Positions 33,948 to 43,063 of a stretch of 64,000 nucleotides of DNA are shown here, in pieces. Below the pieces are notes generated by a model. It did no database searches. It was not told the origin of the DNA and saw nothing but the letters and a program-made list of their open reading frames with translations. Source of the stretch: Winogradskya consettensis (GTDB lineage: Bacteria > Actinomycetota > Actinomycetes > Mycobacteriales > Micromonosporaceae); contig NZ_BOQP01000016.1 of NCBI RefSeq assembly GCF_018332715.1, positions 186,001 to 250,000 of the forward strand, given 5' to 3'. Every line of letters starts with the position of its first letter. Position 1 is the stretch's first letter. Made by a program: the position numbers and the translations under genes.

Positions 33948-34778
33948 ATGACCGAGACCCTGAAGCTGGCCGACGACCTGGTGCTGACCCGGATGGGCTA
34001 CGGCGCCATGCAACTCGCGGGACCGAACGCGTCCGGGCCGCCCCGCGACCGCGCCGAGGCCGTCCAGGTCCTGCGCACCGCCGTCGACCTGGGCATCACG
34101 CACCTGGACACCAGCGACTACTACGGCCCGTACACCACCAACGAGATCATCCGCGAGGCGCTGCACCCGTACCCGCCGGACCTGAAGATCGTCACCAAGG
34201 TCGGCTTCCGTCGCGGGCCGGGTGGCAGCTGGGACCCGTCGACCGGCGACCTGCGCGACCAGGTCCAGGCGAACCTCACCCGCCTCGGGCTGGACGCACT
34301 CGACGCCGTCAACCTGCGCCTCGCCGGGCCAGGACCGGTCGCCGAGACCTTCGGCGTGCTGGCCGACCTGCAGAAAGAGGGCCTGGTACGCCACCTCGGC
34401 CTGTCCAACGTGACGGCCGGGCAGGTCACCGAGGCCCGCTCGATCGCACCCGTCGTCTTCGTCCAGAACCTCTACAACCTGGTCGTACGCGGTGATGACG
34501 CCCTGATCGACACCCTCGCCGCGGACGGCATCGGCTTCGTCACGTTCTTCCCGCTCGGCGGCTTCTCCCCGCTGCAGTCCGGCGTGCTCGACGAGATCGC
34601 CGCGTCCCTGGGCGCCACTGCGCAGCAGGTCGCGCTGGCCTGGCTGCTGCAGCGCTCACCCAACATCCTCGTGATCCCGGGTACGTCGTCCGTGGCCCAC
34701 CTGCGCGAGAACGTCGCCGCCGCGGACCTGCGCCTTCCCGCCGACGCCGTTGCCAAGCTGAACACCCTGGCGGCGTAG
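33948..34778 (+). CDS. Aldo/keto reductase family oxidoreductase
   Basis: 276 residues. The TIM-barrel AKR motifs are present: GYGAMQLAGP, DTSDYYGPYTTNEIIREAL with catalytic Asp and Tyr, and KIVTKVGF with the Lys. The usual His of the tetrad, in the strand after the DAVNL segment, is replaced (NLRLAGPG), as in some AKR branches. The NADPH site has IPGTSSVAHLRENV. It is cytosolic and NADPH-dependent; the substrate is unknown. It converges with the DeoR gene over a short repeat. Confidence 0.87.
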   Translation: MTETLKLADDLVLTRMGYGAMQLAGPNASGPPRDRAEAVQVLRTAVDLGITHLDTSDYYGPYTTNEIIREALHPYPPDLKIVTKVGFRRGPGGSWDPSTGDLRDQVQANLTRLGLDALDAVNLRLAGPGPVAETFGVLADLQKEGLVRHLGLSNVTAGQVTEARSIAPVVFVQNLYNLVVRGDDALIDTLAADGIGFVTFFPLGGFSPLQSGVLDEIAASLGATAQQVALAWLLQRSPNILVIPGTSSVAHLRENVAAADLRLPADAVAKLNTLAA

Positions 34779-34825
34779 GACCGGCGCCTGATTCGGCTGC
34801 GTCTTTGGGCTGCGGCCCCGGCTGT

Positions 34826-34878
34826 GGGCCGGGCTGCGGCTGCGGCTGTGGGCCGGGCTGCGGCTGCGGCTGTGGGCC
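34826..34878. repeat. 24-bp tandem repeat between convergent genes
   Basis: GGGCCGGGCTGCGGCTGCGGCTGT recurs with a 24-bp period (GGGCC at 34826, 34850 and 34874) between the aldo/keto reductase stop and the DeoR stop. It is not coding. It may help termination through structure, or be a simple-sequence array. Confidence 0.7.
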
Positions 34879-34893
34879 GGCGTTGCGATTCGG

Positions 34894-35652
34894 TCAGGCG
34901 ATTTCGATGCGGACGCCGCTGTCGGCGAGGCGGGCCAGGGCTTCGGTGGGGGCTGAGGGGTCGGTGACGATCACGTCGACCTCTTCCAGGCGGCAGACCA
35001 GTGCCATGGCGCTGCGGGCGAACTTCGAGCCCTCCGCGATCAGGACCGTGCGCTCGGCGGCGCCCTTGATCGCCTGCTTCACGGCCGCGTCGGCCAGGTC
35101 GTAAGCGGTGACGCCGACGGCGGGCGCGGCCGCGCAGCAGGTCAGGATCGCGGTGTCGAAACGCAGGCCGGTCAGGGTGCGCTCGGCGAGCGGGCCCACG
35201 ATCGTGCCCTCCGGCCGGCGGACCGTCCCGCCCGGCAGGATCAGGCTCACGCTCTGGCTGCCGGCGAGGGCGGCGATGCCCTGCACGGAGAACGGCATCG
35301 CGGTGATCCGGCGCTGAGCCAGCGCGGTCGCCGCGGCCGCCCCGGTGGTGCCGCTGTCGATGACGACCGCCTCACCGTCGGCGATCAGATCGGCGGCGGC
35401 CCCGGCCAGCCGCGCCTTGAGCCCGATGTCGTCCACGGCCCGGATGTCGAAGGGCAGACCCTCGCCACGCAGGGAGGTCGTCACCGCCCCGCCGCGGACC
35501 CGGCGCAGCGCCCCGGCCGCGGCAAGCTGATCGAGGTCGCGACGGACCGTGATCGACGAGGTGCCGAGCAGCCTCGCGAGGTCGGGAACATCCACGCGGC
35601 CGTCGCGGTGCAGTGCGTCGAGAATCTCTTTCTGGCGCTGCTGGTTGCCCAT
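34894..35652 (-). CDS. DeoR/GlpR family transcriptional regulator
   Basis: 252 residues from ATG 35652 (MGNQQRQKEILDALHRDGRV). The N-terminal DeoR helix-turn-helix (VDVPDLARLLGTSSITVRRD, LRRVRGGAV) is followed by a DeoRC sugar-phosphate sensor with DSGTTGAAAATAL and a LPGGTVRR segment. It is probably a repressor responding to a phosphorylated sugar. It is divergent from an MFS transporter with a 38-base gap that holds dyads, making that transporter the likely target. Confidence 0.88.
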   Translation of the reverse strand: MGNQQRQKEILDALHRDGRVDVPDLARLLGTSSITVRRDLDQLAAAGALRRVRGGAVTTSLRGEGLPFDIRAVDDIGLKARLAGAAADLIADGEAVVIDSGTTGAAAATALAQRRITAMPFSVQGIAALAGSQSVSLILPGGTVRRPEGTIVGPLAERTLTGLRFDTAILTCCAAAPAVGVTAYDLADAAVKQAIKGAAERTVLIAEGSKFARSAMALVCRLEEVDVIVTDPSAPTEALARLADSGVRIEIA

Positions 35653-35674
35653 GCCTTGCACTTTACCAGCCCAA

Positions 35675-35708
35675 TGATTAAATGATCAGCATGAACGATC
35701 GTACGATC
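35675..35708. promoter_or_regulatory. Dyads between DeoR and MFS genes (putative operator)
   Basis: TGAT-N6-ATCA lies at 35675-35688 and the perfect 12-bp palindrome GATCGTACGATC at 35697-35708. They sit between the DeoR start (35652) and the hydrophobic start of the transporter. The palindrome falls inside the MFS frame if the ATG at 35691 is used, which may mean the real start is TTG 35724. Confidence 0.5.
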
Positions 35709-36923
35709 ACAGGGGTTGAACGTTTGTCGCCGGCAGAGCTGGCACGCTGGCGCAACGCGATCATCGTCGCGTTCGCGATCGGCGGCCTCGCGCTCGCCAC
35801 CTGGGGCCCGCGCCTGCCCGACCTGCGGGCCGCCCTGGACCTGAGCACCGGCTCGATCGGCGTCCTGCTGGCCGGCGTCACGGTCGGATCCGTCGCCGGC
35901 CTGCTCGCCTCCACACCCCTGCTCGGCCGGCTCGGCGCCCGCCGCGCGATCCCCGCGGCCCTGCTCCTGGTCGCCGCGGCTGTCGCCGTGATCGGTGCCG
36001 GCGCCGGAGTTCTGCACTCGATGCTGCTGGTCGGCGCCGGCTTCGTCGTGGTGGGCTTCGCGATCGGCTCCCTCGACGTCATGATCAACGTGGAGGGTGC
36101 GGCGATCGAGCAACTTGCCGGGCGTACCCTCATGCCTCTGATGCATGCGGCCTGGTCCGCCGGCGCCGCCATCGGCTCGGGAATCGGCGCGGGTTGTGCG
36201 GCCCTCGGCATCAGCCCCACCTGGCAGTTCGCCGGCGAAGCCGCCCTGATGGCCGCCACCGCCGCAGTCCTGGGCCGCGCGATCCCCACGGGCCCCCGCG
36301 CAGGCGACGAGACCCCGGGCGTCCCGGTCCCGGCCACGGAGCGCCTGCGCCGCTGGCTGCGCGGCTGGGCCGACTGGCGCCTCCTGCTCATCGGCGTGGT
36401 CATGCTCGGCGCGGAACTGGGCGAAGGCACCGCCAACAACTGGCTCACCCTCGCCGCCAAGGACGGCCACGCCCAGGCGGCGGCCACGGCGGCACTGTTC
36501 TTCACGGTCTTCGCGGTCGGCGAGACCACCGCCCGCGTCCTCGGCGGCCCGCTGGTCGACAGACTGGGCCGGGTCCGCACCGTACGCATAACTTCGGCAC
36601 TCGGCGTCCTCGGCGTCGCCCTGTTCATCCTCTCGGACAACGTCGTGGTCCTGCTCATCGGCGTCCTGCTGTGGGCAGTCGGCGTCTCCATGGGCTTCCC
36701 GCTCGGCATGTCGGCGGCAGCGGACAGTGGCCCCAACCCTGCCGCCCGGGTCAGCGTCGTCGCCACCATCGGCTACTTCGCCAACCTCGCCGGCCCACCC
36801 GCGGTCGGCTTCGCCGCCGAGGCCACCAGCCTGCTCACGGCCCTGTGGCTGGTCGCAATCCTGTTCACGGTCGCCGTTGCGGCTGCGGGCGCTGTCCGCC
36901 CACCCCGCGAAAGAACTCCCTGA
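35691..36923 (+). CDS. MFS transporter (sugar/fucose-permease-like)
   Basis: 410 residues from ATG 35691; ATG 35682 and TTG 35724 (after AGGGGTTG) are alternatives. There are twelve membrane helices in two halves, the intermediate loop RAGDETPGVPVPATERLRR, and the conserved loop GGPLVDRLGRVR between later helices. It resembles FucP/YbjJ-like permeases of the major facilitator superfamily, driven by protons. The direction of transport and the substrate are unknown. Being next to a DeoR regulator suggests a carbohydrate. Confidence 0.85.
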   Translation: MNDRTITGVERLSPAELARWRNAIIVAFAIGGLALATWGPRLPDLRAALDLSTGSIGVLLAGVTVGSVAGLLASTPLLGRLGARRAIPAALLLVAAAVAVIGAGAGVLHSMLLVGAGFVVVGFAIGSLDVMINVEGAAIEQLAGRTLMPLMHAAWSAGAAIGSGIGAGCAALGISPTWQFAGEAALMAATAAVLGRAIPTGPRAGDETPGVPVPATERLRRWLRGWADWRLLLIGVVMLGAELGEGTANNWLTLAAKDGHAQAAATAALFFTVFAVGETTARVLGGPLVDRLGRVRTVRITSALGVLGVALFILSDNVVVLLIGVLLWAVGVSMGFPLGMSAAADSGPNPAARVSVVATIGYFANLAGPPAVGFAAEATSLLTALWLVAILFTVAVAAAGAVRPPRERTP

Positions 36924-37293
36924 GGGCCGGTCCGTTTCCAGCGCTTGAGGCGGTGGGGCCTACCGGGGTGAATGTGGTCACATGGCTGCTTGCTGGTGAT
37001 CCGGCCGCGAGGTGCACTCCCGTCGGCAGCCGGACGGGCGCCGGCTGCTTCATGGTGATCCGGCCGCGCATTCCCACCGGCAGCCGGACGTTCGTCGGCT
37101 GCACGGTCGTATCCGTCCGGGGCGTGTGCACTTCGCCCTGGACGGAGGGCCGGCGAACCCCGCTCGCCGGAACACTCCGCGGGCGCTGCGGGCACTCAAC
37201 CACTTCTCGCCTGAACGGGGGCGTGCGGCGGGTGGCGCGCATCCGGGATGATGTCCGGATGCCCGGAACGGCCGGGCCGAGAGGAGCGGGTGG
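36924..37293. other. Non-coding gap with imperfect direct repeats
   Basis: 370 bases with no convincing gene. TGGTGATCCGGCCGCG occurs at 36994-37009 and 37053-37068, and CGGCAGCCGGAC at 37024 and 37078, giving two diverged copies of a roughly 55-60 base unit. The last 60 bases should contain the promoter and the GAGAGGAG ribosome site of the next gene. Frames on either strand have random-looking composition. Confidence 0.5.
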
Positions 37294-40200
37294 ATGACAC
37301 CGCCGGACCAGAACGCCACCCCGGGGTCGCAGCCGCCCCCGAGCGACCCCGCCACCCCGGCGAGAGGTGCGGCCAAGGTCGTCGGCTCGGCCCGCATCCC
37401 CGCCGCCCGGCCCCCATCGGACACTCCCGGCGTCTACCGCTCCCCAGCCACTGAAACCCCGACCGACGAGGCGACAAACCCACCCGAATCGGCCCAGGCG
37501 GCCGATTCCACAACAACTGCCCCCAAACCCCGCGAGCCCGAACCGCAGCAGCAGCCTGCCCCTTCCAGCCCCGCAGCGGTCACCCCACCGGCCCCTGCCA
37601 GCCCCGCGCCGGTCACGCCGCCTGCGTCTTCGAGCCCCGCGCCGGTCACGCCGCCTGCGTCTTCGAGCCCCGCGCCGGTCACGCCGCCTGCGTCTTCGAG
37701 CCCCGCGCCGGTCACGCCGCCTGCGTCTTCCGGCCCTGCGCCGGTCACGCCACCTGCGCCTTCGACCCCCGGGCCGGTTGCCCCGCCTGCGCCTTCCGGC
37801 CCTGCGCCGGTTGCCCCGCCTGCGCCTGCCGGCTCGGCTCAGGTCACTCCGGGCGCGCCTACCGCCCCGGCTCCGGCTCCGGTCACACCGGCCGCGCCTA
37901 CCGGCCCCGCTCCGGTCACGCCGCCCGCCGCGTCACGCCCCGCAGCGGTCAGCCCGCCCGCGCCGGAACCGGCACCCTGGTCAGCCTTCACCCCTGGCCC
38001 GAAGTCCAAGCCGGCACCCGAACCCGCATCCGGCCCGACCCCCGCGCCGGGCCCCGGACGAGGCACAGCTCCCGCGCGAGGCGCCGAACCCACCAGCCCT
38101 GGATCCGCGAGCGGCCCTGGCGGCTCTGACGCGACCGCGGTTCATCCGGTAGCCGGCCCCGGCCCCGGCTCGTCCGGCTCGTCCGGCTCGGCATCGGTCG
38201 CCGCGGCGAAGTCTGATCCGCCGACCCGGGTGAGTCCGGCAGCCGGCTCGGCATCGGTCGATTCCGGGGGTTCCGGGACGGCTGGTTCCGGGACCGCGGG
38301 ATCTCCTGGCTCGGCAGCAGGCAATTCCGCCGGCACCGCGTCGGTCGGTCCGGCAGGGGCGGGATCGCAGGCAGCGACTCGTTCGTCATCGGCGGGCCCG
38401 GCCGGATCCGGACCGTTTGGTCAGGCTCGGTCTGCTTCCGGATCCGCTTCGGTCGGGCCGGCCGGGTCGGCCGCAGCGCCATCAGCCGCGCTGGGCCGTT
38501 CCGCGTCGGGGTCTGCCTCGGTTGCTCCGGGCCGTTCGGCGGTGGGTTCTTCCGCAGGGTCGGCGTCAGGGTCGGCGTCGGTGGGGCCGAACAGCTCTGT
38601 CTCCGGTTCGCCGGCGGGGGCCCAGGGGCGGGCCGCCTCGGGGTCCGCGTCGGTTCCCACCGGTAACGCCTCGGTCAGCCCGCCGTTCGGTGGGCCGGCC
38701 GGGACTGTGTTCGGCTCTCCGGCCGGTGCGCGTCCGGGCGTTCAGGCCGGCCCGCCGCCGAGTGGGCAGACCGGTGAGTCGGCCGGTCCGCAAGCCGCAG
38801 CTACCGTGACTCCGAGCCGGACACCGTTCGGTGCGCGCCCGGCGACCTCGACCGGCACGCCAGGCACCCCGCCATTCGGCAGCCAGCCGGGAACCTCGCC
38901 CGGCACTCCGCCGGGGACCTCGCCCGGCACTCCGCCGGGGACCTCGTCTGGCACTCCGTTCGGTTCGCGGCCGGTGGCCTCGGCGAGTGCGCCGGCTACC
39001 GCGCCGTTCGGTGTGCGGCCCGGGGCGTCGCCGGGTCAGCAGGCGGGAAACCCCGCTGCCCAGCCGTTCGGTGCGCGGCCGGTGGCCTCGGCAAGTGCGC
39101 CGGCCACCCTGCCGTCCGGGCTGGAGCCTGCCGGTCCGCAGCCTGGCGTGCGTGGCAATCCGCTGGGCGGTCCGCAGCCTGGAGTGCCTGTCACTCAGGC
39201 GCCCGGGGCGCGGCCGGGGTCGTCGGCGGGCCGGTCGGTGGGCACGGCCTACGGGACGCCGGTTGCCACTCCGAATCGTCCGGCATTGAGCGCTCCGGTC
39301 GGAGCGCCGGCCGGCACCACGCCGAGCGGCACGGTGACCACCACAGCCGGGAAGAAGAGCCGTCGCAAGCTGGTCGTTCTGCTCGCCGTGGCCGTGCTGG
39401 TGCTGGGGTTGCTCGGTGGGGGAGGGGGCTTCCAGCTCAGCAAGGATCTCCCCGCGGCGACCCTGACCGCTGCCCTGGCCGACACCTTGAAGATCCCGGG
39501 GAAGGCGATCGACATGCCCTGGCCGTCGGCCGGGTCGGCGGAGATCATGATCGAGGGGCTGGGGCGGCTCGGGCGGTCGGGGGATACGGCGCCGGCGGCG
39601 ATCGGCAGTGTGGCCAAGGTGATGACGGCGTACGTGATTTTGCAGGAGCATCCGCTGGAGGGGGACGACGAAGGTCCCGGGATCACCGTGACCGCGGCGG
39701 ATGTGGCTGACTACAACGCTCGGATCCCCATGGGACAGTCGCTGGTGAGGGTCACTGCCGGTGAGGTGATGACGGAGCGGGATGCGCTCGAGGCGTTGAT
39801 GTTGCCGTCCGCGAACAATGTGGCGCACATGCTCGGGGTGTGGGATGCCGGAAGCGAAGCCGCGTTCCTGACGAAGATGAACGCGGCGGCGGACGAGCTC
39901 GGTATGGACGACACCGATTACACCGACCCGAGCGGGTTCCTGCCCAGCACCACGAGCACGGCCGCTGACCAGGTGATTCTCGCGCAGGCCGCGTTGAAGT
40001 CGGAGGTCTTCGCGGAGATCGTCGCGCTGCCGTCGGCCACCATCCCGGTCGTGGGGAAGATCCGGAACTACAATGACCTGCTCGGCAGCAACGGGGTCTT
40101 CGGGATCAAGACCGGGTCGACCGACGAGGCGGGCGGCAACCTCGTGTTCTCCTCGCATCTCACCGTGGCGGGTAAGAAGCTCACCGTGATCGGGGCGGTG

Positions 40201-40569
40201 TTCAACCAGCCCGGTGCGAACACGCCGGAGCAGCTCGCGCAGGTCAACAAGGTGGTCCGCAGGCTGCTCGCCAAGGTCGCGGCGGTGGTCAAGCAGTACA
40301 CGCTGCTCGCCGCCGATCCGCTCGGTGAGGTCCGGACGGCCTGGGGTGCGACCAGCGCGGTCCGCCCCGCCGAGCCGGTCAAGGTCGTCGGGTGGCCGGG
40401 CCTGGCCGTGGAGGTCCGGCTCAGCACCAAGGCCCCGGGCCCCGAGGTGGAGACCGGGGCGATGGTGGGCACGGTCGAGGCCGGTCCCGCCGATTCTCCC
40501 GTACGCGTGGAGCTGCGCGCCGACACCGCCACGCCCGACCCGTCCCTGTGGTGGCGCCTAACCCACTAG
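37294..40569 (+). CDS. D-alanyl-D-alanine carboxypeptidase (S11/PBP5-type) with very long Pro/Ser/Gly-rich N-terminus
   Basis: 1091 residues. The S11 peptidase motifs are all present: SVAK (Ser772-Lys775), SAN (839-841) and KTG (Lys939). It would trim the terminal D-Ala of peptidoglycan outside the membrane. One membrane helix (about 693-710, KLVVLLAVAVLVLGLLGG) precedes the enzyme domain. Everything before it, about 690 residues, is low-complexity P/S/A/G sequence with no hydrophobic segment, hence cytosolic. It includes four copies of an 11-residue unit around SSSPAPVTPPA. The family is normally about 400 residues. The start has GAGAGGAG upstream. It overlaps the GH5 gene by 12 bp at the 3' ends. 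Confidence 0.88.
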   Translation: MTPPDQNATPGSQPPPSDPATPARGAAKVVGSARIPAARPPSDTPGVYRSPATETPTDEATNPPESAQAADSTTTAPKPREPEPQQQPAPSSPAAVTPPAPASPAPVTPPASSSPAPVTPPASSSPAPVTPPASSSPAPVTPPASSGPAPVTPPAPSTPGPVAPPAPSGPAPVAPPAPAGSAQVTPGAPTAPAPAPVTPAAPTGPAPVTPPAASRPAAVSPPAPEPAPWSAFTPGPKSKPAPEPASGPTPAPGPGRGTAPARGAEPTSPGSASGPGGSDATAVHPVAGPGPGSSGSSGSASVAAAKSDPPTRVSPAAGSASVDSGGSGTAGSGTAGSPGSAAGNSAGTASVGPAGAGSQAATRSSSAGPAGSGPFGQARSASGSASVGPAGSAAAPSAALGRSASGSASVAPGRSAVGSSAGSASGSASVGPNSSVSGSPAGAQGRAASGSASVPTGNASVSPPFGGPAGTVFGSPAGARPGVQAGPPPSGQTGESAGPQAAATVTPSRTPFGARPATSTGTPGTPPFGSQPGTSPGTPPGTSPGTPPGTSSGTPFGSRPVASASAPATAPFGVRPGASPGQQAGNPAAQPFGARPVASASAPATLPSGLEPAGPQPGVRGNPLGGPQPGVPVTQAPGARPGSSAGRSVGTAYGTPVATPNRPALSAPVGAPAGTTPSGTVTTTAGKKSRRKLVVLLAVAVLVLGLLGGGGGFQLSKDLPAATLTAALADTLKIPGKAIDMPWPSAGSAEIMIEGLGRLGRSGDTAPAAIGSVAKVMTAYVILQEHPLEGDDEGPGITVTAADVADYNARIPMGQSLVRVTAGEVMTERDALEALMLPSANNVAHMLGVWDAGSEAAFLTKMNAAADELGMDDTDYTDPSGFLPSTTSTAADQVILAQAALKSEVFAEIVALPSATIPVVGKIRNYNDLLGSNGVFGIKTGSTDEAGGNLVFSSHLTVAGKKLTVIGAVFNQPGANTPEQLAQVNKVVRRLLAKVAAVVKQYTLLAADPLGEVRTAWGATSAVRPAEPVKVVGWPGLAVEVRLSTKAPGPEVETGAMVGTVEAGPADSPVRVELRADTATPDPSLWWRLTH
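37625..37743 (+). repeat. 33-bp in-frame tandem repeat in the carboxypeptidase gene
   Basis: The sequence CGTCTTCGAGCCCCGCGCCG recurs at 37625, 37658 and 37691, and in varied form at 37724, a strict 33-bp period encoding 11 residues (SSSPAPVTPPA). Looser P-A-P-V-T-P copies continue to about 37930. Confidence 0.9.
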
Positions 40570-42420
40570 CGAACGGCAGTAGAGCGCGGCGGGGTTGCCC
40601 GAGGAGAAGGCGCGGCGGGTGAAGGCGATGCCGGCGGCGTACTCGTCGTTGGTGCATTGGCCTTTGTAGTTGCCGGCGGCGAAGTCGCCGCCGGGGGAGC
40701 CTGCCGGGCGGTTGTCGCCGCGGTCGAACCAGACTGTGCGGCCGGCAGTGCCGAGGGTCCGTGACGATGGTGTGCACAGGGCGCTCGATACCGCTGCGCC
40801 GCGCGCCGCGTAGCCGGTCAGGAACGATCCGGCCGGGCACTGGAACTTCGTGTAGCCGGACGCCCAGTCGCCCGAGGTGGCGTAACGCTCGTCGGTGACC
40901 GCCTGGAAGGCGCCGGTGCCGAGGGCCGTGGCTGACACGTCGGTGCACAGTGCGCGGTTTCCCGTACGACTCAGGCCTATGAGCCTTTGATCGTCGGGGC
41001 AGGCGGCCTTGCGCGCGCCGTTGTCCCAGTCACCCGCCGCCCGCATGCGCAGGGACTGGACGTAGTCGCCGTGGTCGGGGCTGAGCATGGACCAGCGGGC
41101 GACCGGGTCGACCTGGCCGTTCCTCGAGGGGGCAGCGATTAACCGCTGCCAGTCGGCCGTACGCCAGTCGCCCGCGTCGTTCACCGAGGCGCGGTTGCCG
41201 GCCTCGTCCCAGAACAGCAGCGCCCAGCCGTTCGCGGCGCGGGTCTCCTGCCAGCCGACGACCGGCCAGTACGCGAAGTCGGCGTCGGCCTGGATGAGGT
41301 AGTCGACGAAGTTGCCGAACCAGGCGCGCTGGCTCGCCCCGGTGCCGGGGTTGCCGTCGATGCCGAACTCGCTGATCCAGACCGGGGCGGTGAAGTGCTG
41401 GCCCGTCTCGGCGGCCACGTAGAACGCCTGCTGGTAGAGCGTGGCGAACAGGTCGGCGCGGCTCAGGTCGCGGTAGCGGGGGTCGGTCGTCTCGCCGGTG
41501 CCGGTCGCGCCGCTGTGGTTCGGGCCGGTGTAGTCGTAGAAGTGCGCCGAGTAGACGAGTTTGCCGGAGGTGGTGAGGGTGTGGGACAGCTGGCGTACGG
41601 GTGCCAGCGTCGGCCTCTCGTGCGCGAACCCGTCCACGGGGATGCCCGTCCAGTTGATGCCCTCGACGATGATGAGCAGGCCGGGGTTGGCCTCGGCGAG
41701 GATCCGCTCGCCGGCGCGCTGGGCGGCGGCGAACCAGTCGTGATCGTCGCCGAGGCCCCAGTTCGGGTCGTCGAGCACGGTCCGGCGTACCTCGTTGTAG
41801 AGATCGGCCCCGACGACCCTGGGGTTGCTCCGGTAGCGGCCGGCCATGAAGACCCAGTCCTGCTCCCACGCGGCGGCGCTCTGGCTCGCGTTCCACCGTT
41901 CGTTGCCGTCGACGCCGCAGCACCAGCGGGTGGTGTTGGTGTGGTTGTTGAGGATCACGGCGAGCCCGGCGCCGGTCAGCGCGGTGACCACGGCGTCGTA
42001 GACCTGCAGCGGGGTCAGGCCGCGCAGCTGCGGATTGGCGGCGACGGCGGTGTCGGCCACCGGCTGCGGGTCGTGCACCATCTCGTTCGAGAACGGCAGC
42101 CGTACGCTGTTGAGCCCCAGCTCCGCGAAGCCCGCCACGATCCGGGTGAGCGGCGCCCGGTCGAGGCCCATGGGTACGCGCCCGGCGTTCTCCCCGGCGT
42201 GATGGGCGGCGTCGTCGTTCTGATCGCCGTCACCGTTCCACGTGCCGCTCGCGCCGTGCCAGTTACCGGACTTGAGCTTGAACCGGGCGCCGGTGGCGTC
42301 CACGATGTACCGCCCGCGGGTGCTCAGCGGTGCTGTCCACGCTTCCACCACCGCCGCTCTGGCAGGACTGGGCACCACAAGGGTGGCGGCGAGCAGGATC
42401 CAGACGATCAGTCGTGCCAT
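40558..42420 (-). CDS. Secreted glycoside hydrolase family 5 (cellulase-like)
   Basis: 620 residues. A signal peptide (RLIVWILLAATLVVPSPARA) precedes a GH5 TIM barrel of about 420 residues: FAELGLNSVRLPFSNEM, ILNNHTNTTRW, the acid/base Glu in DLYNEVRRT (near 207) and the nucleophile Glu in VWISEFGID (near 351). The last 160 residues have three similar blocks with conserved Cys (CPDDQRLIGLSR, CPAGSFLTGYAARG, CTNDEYAAGIAFTRR), a small repeat module probably outside the catalytic domain. It would cut beta-1,4-glucans or mannans. It converges with the carboxypeptidase gene. Confidence 0.9.
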   Translation of the reverse strand: MARLIVWILLAATLVVPSPARAAVVEAWTAPLSTRGRYIVDATGARFKLKSGNWHGASGTWNGDGDQNDDAAHHAGENAGRVPMGLDRAPLTRIVAGFAELGLNSVRLPFSNEMVHDPQPVADTAVAANPQLRGLTPLQVYDAVVTALTGAGLAVILNNHTNTTRWCCGVDGNERWNASQSAAAWEQDWVFMAGRYRSNPRVVGADLYNEVRRTVLDDPNWGLGDDHDWFAAAQRAGERILAEANPGLLIIVEGINWTGIPVDGFAHERPTLAPVRQLSHTLTTSGKLVYSAHFYDYTGPNHSGATGTGETTDPRYRDLSRADLFATLYQQAFYVAAETGQHFTAPVWISEFGIDGNPGTGASQRAWFGNFVDYLIQADADFAYWPVVGWQETRAANGWALLFWDEAGNRASVNDAGDWRTADWQRLIAAPSRNGQVDPVARWSMLSPDHGDYVQSLRMRAAGDWDNGARKAACPDDQRLIGLSRTGNRALCTDVSATALGTGAFQAVTDERYATSGDWASGYTKFQCPAGSFLTGYAARGAAVSSALCTPSSRTLGTAGRTVWFDRGDNRPAGSPGGDFAAGNYKGQCTNDEYAAGIAFTRRAFSSGNPAALYCRSLVG

Positions 42421-42508
42421 GAGACCCGCGCTTTCATCGACGTTGATCCATTATCGGGGCACGGAAGTAGCCTGTCACGATGCGGCGCCTGCCGGACATG
42501 AAGAAGAC

Positions 42509-43063
42509 GTGAGCTACGAGGACCGCTTCCGCCGCGTCTACGCCGCCAACTTCGAGTCGCTGCTGGCGTATGCCCTGCGCCGGGTCGAGCAGAGCGAGGA
42601 CGCCGCCGACGTGGTCGCCGAGACGTTCCTCGTCGCCTGGCGGCGGGCCCGGGAGATGCCACCCGACGACGAGGCCCGGTTATGGCTGTACGGCGTCGCG
42701 CGGCGGGTGCTCGCCAACCATCACCGGGCCGGTCAGCGCCGCGGCCGGCTGGGGGAGCGGCTGCGGCTGCGCCTGCGGGTCGCCACCGGCGGTGACCCGG
42801 GCAGCGAGGTGCCCGAACGGCTCGCGGTCCGCGCCGCGCTGGCCCGGCTCGGCGACCTGGACCGCGAGGTTCTGATGCTCACGTTCTGGGAGGGCCTCGA
42901 ACCGCGCGAGGCGGCCGCTGTGCTCGGCGTGAGTGCGGCTGCTGTGCGTACGCGGCTGTCGCGGGCCCGCAGCAGAATGCGCGACCTCGTCGGTGACGAC
43001 CTGGGACCACCCGGACATGTACTCGACGTCATGGCCCTGCACGCCACCGAGGAGGACAGATGA
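42509..43063 (+). CDS. ECF-type RNA polymerase sigma factor
   Basis: 184 residues from GTG 42509. Region 2 (FRRVYAANFESLLAYALRRV, DAADVVAETFLVAWRRA) and region 4 (LTFWEGLEPREAAAVLGVS, AAAVRTRLSRARSRMR) are intact. The stop overlaps the ATG of the next gene (ATGA), the classic layout of a sigma factor and its membrane partner. The 88-base gap to the divergent GH5 gene would hold an autoregulated promoter. Confidence 0.88.
   Translation: MSYEDRFRRVYAANFESLLAYALRRVEQSEDAADVVAETFLVAWRRAREMPPDDEARLWLYGVARRVLANHHRAGQRRGRLGERLRLRLRVATGGDPGSEVPERLAVRAALARLGDLDREVLMLTFWEGLEPREAAAVLGVSAAAVRTRLSRARSRMRDLVGDDLGPPGHVLDVMALHATEEDR

Noticed and set aside
34805..35104. Plus-strand frame with repeated Cys-Gly residues
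   Set aside because: It is a translation of the 24-bp non-coding repeat running antisense into the DeoR gene, with no ribosome site.
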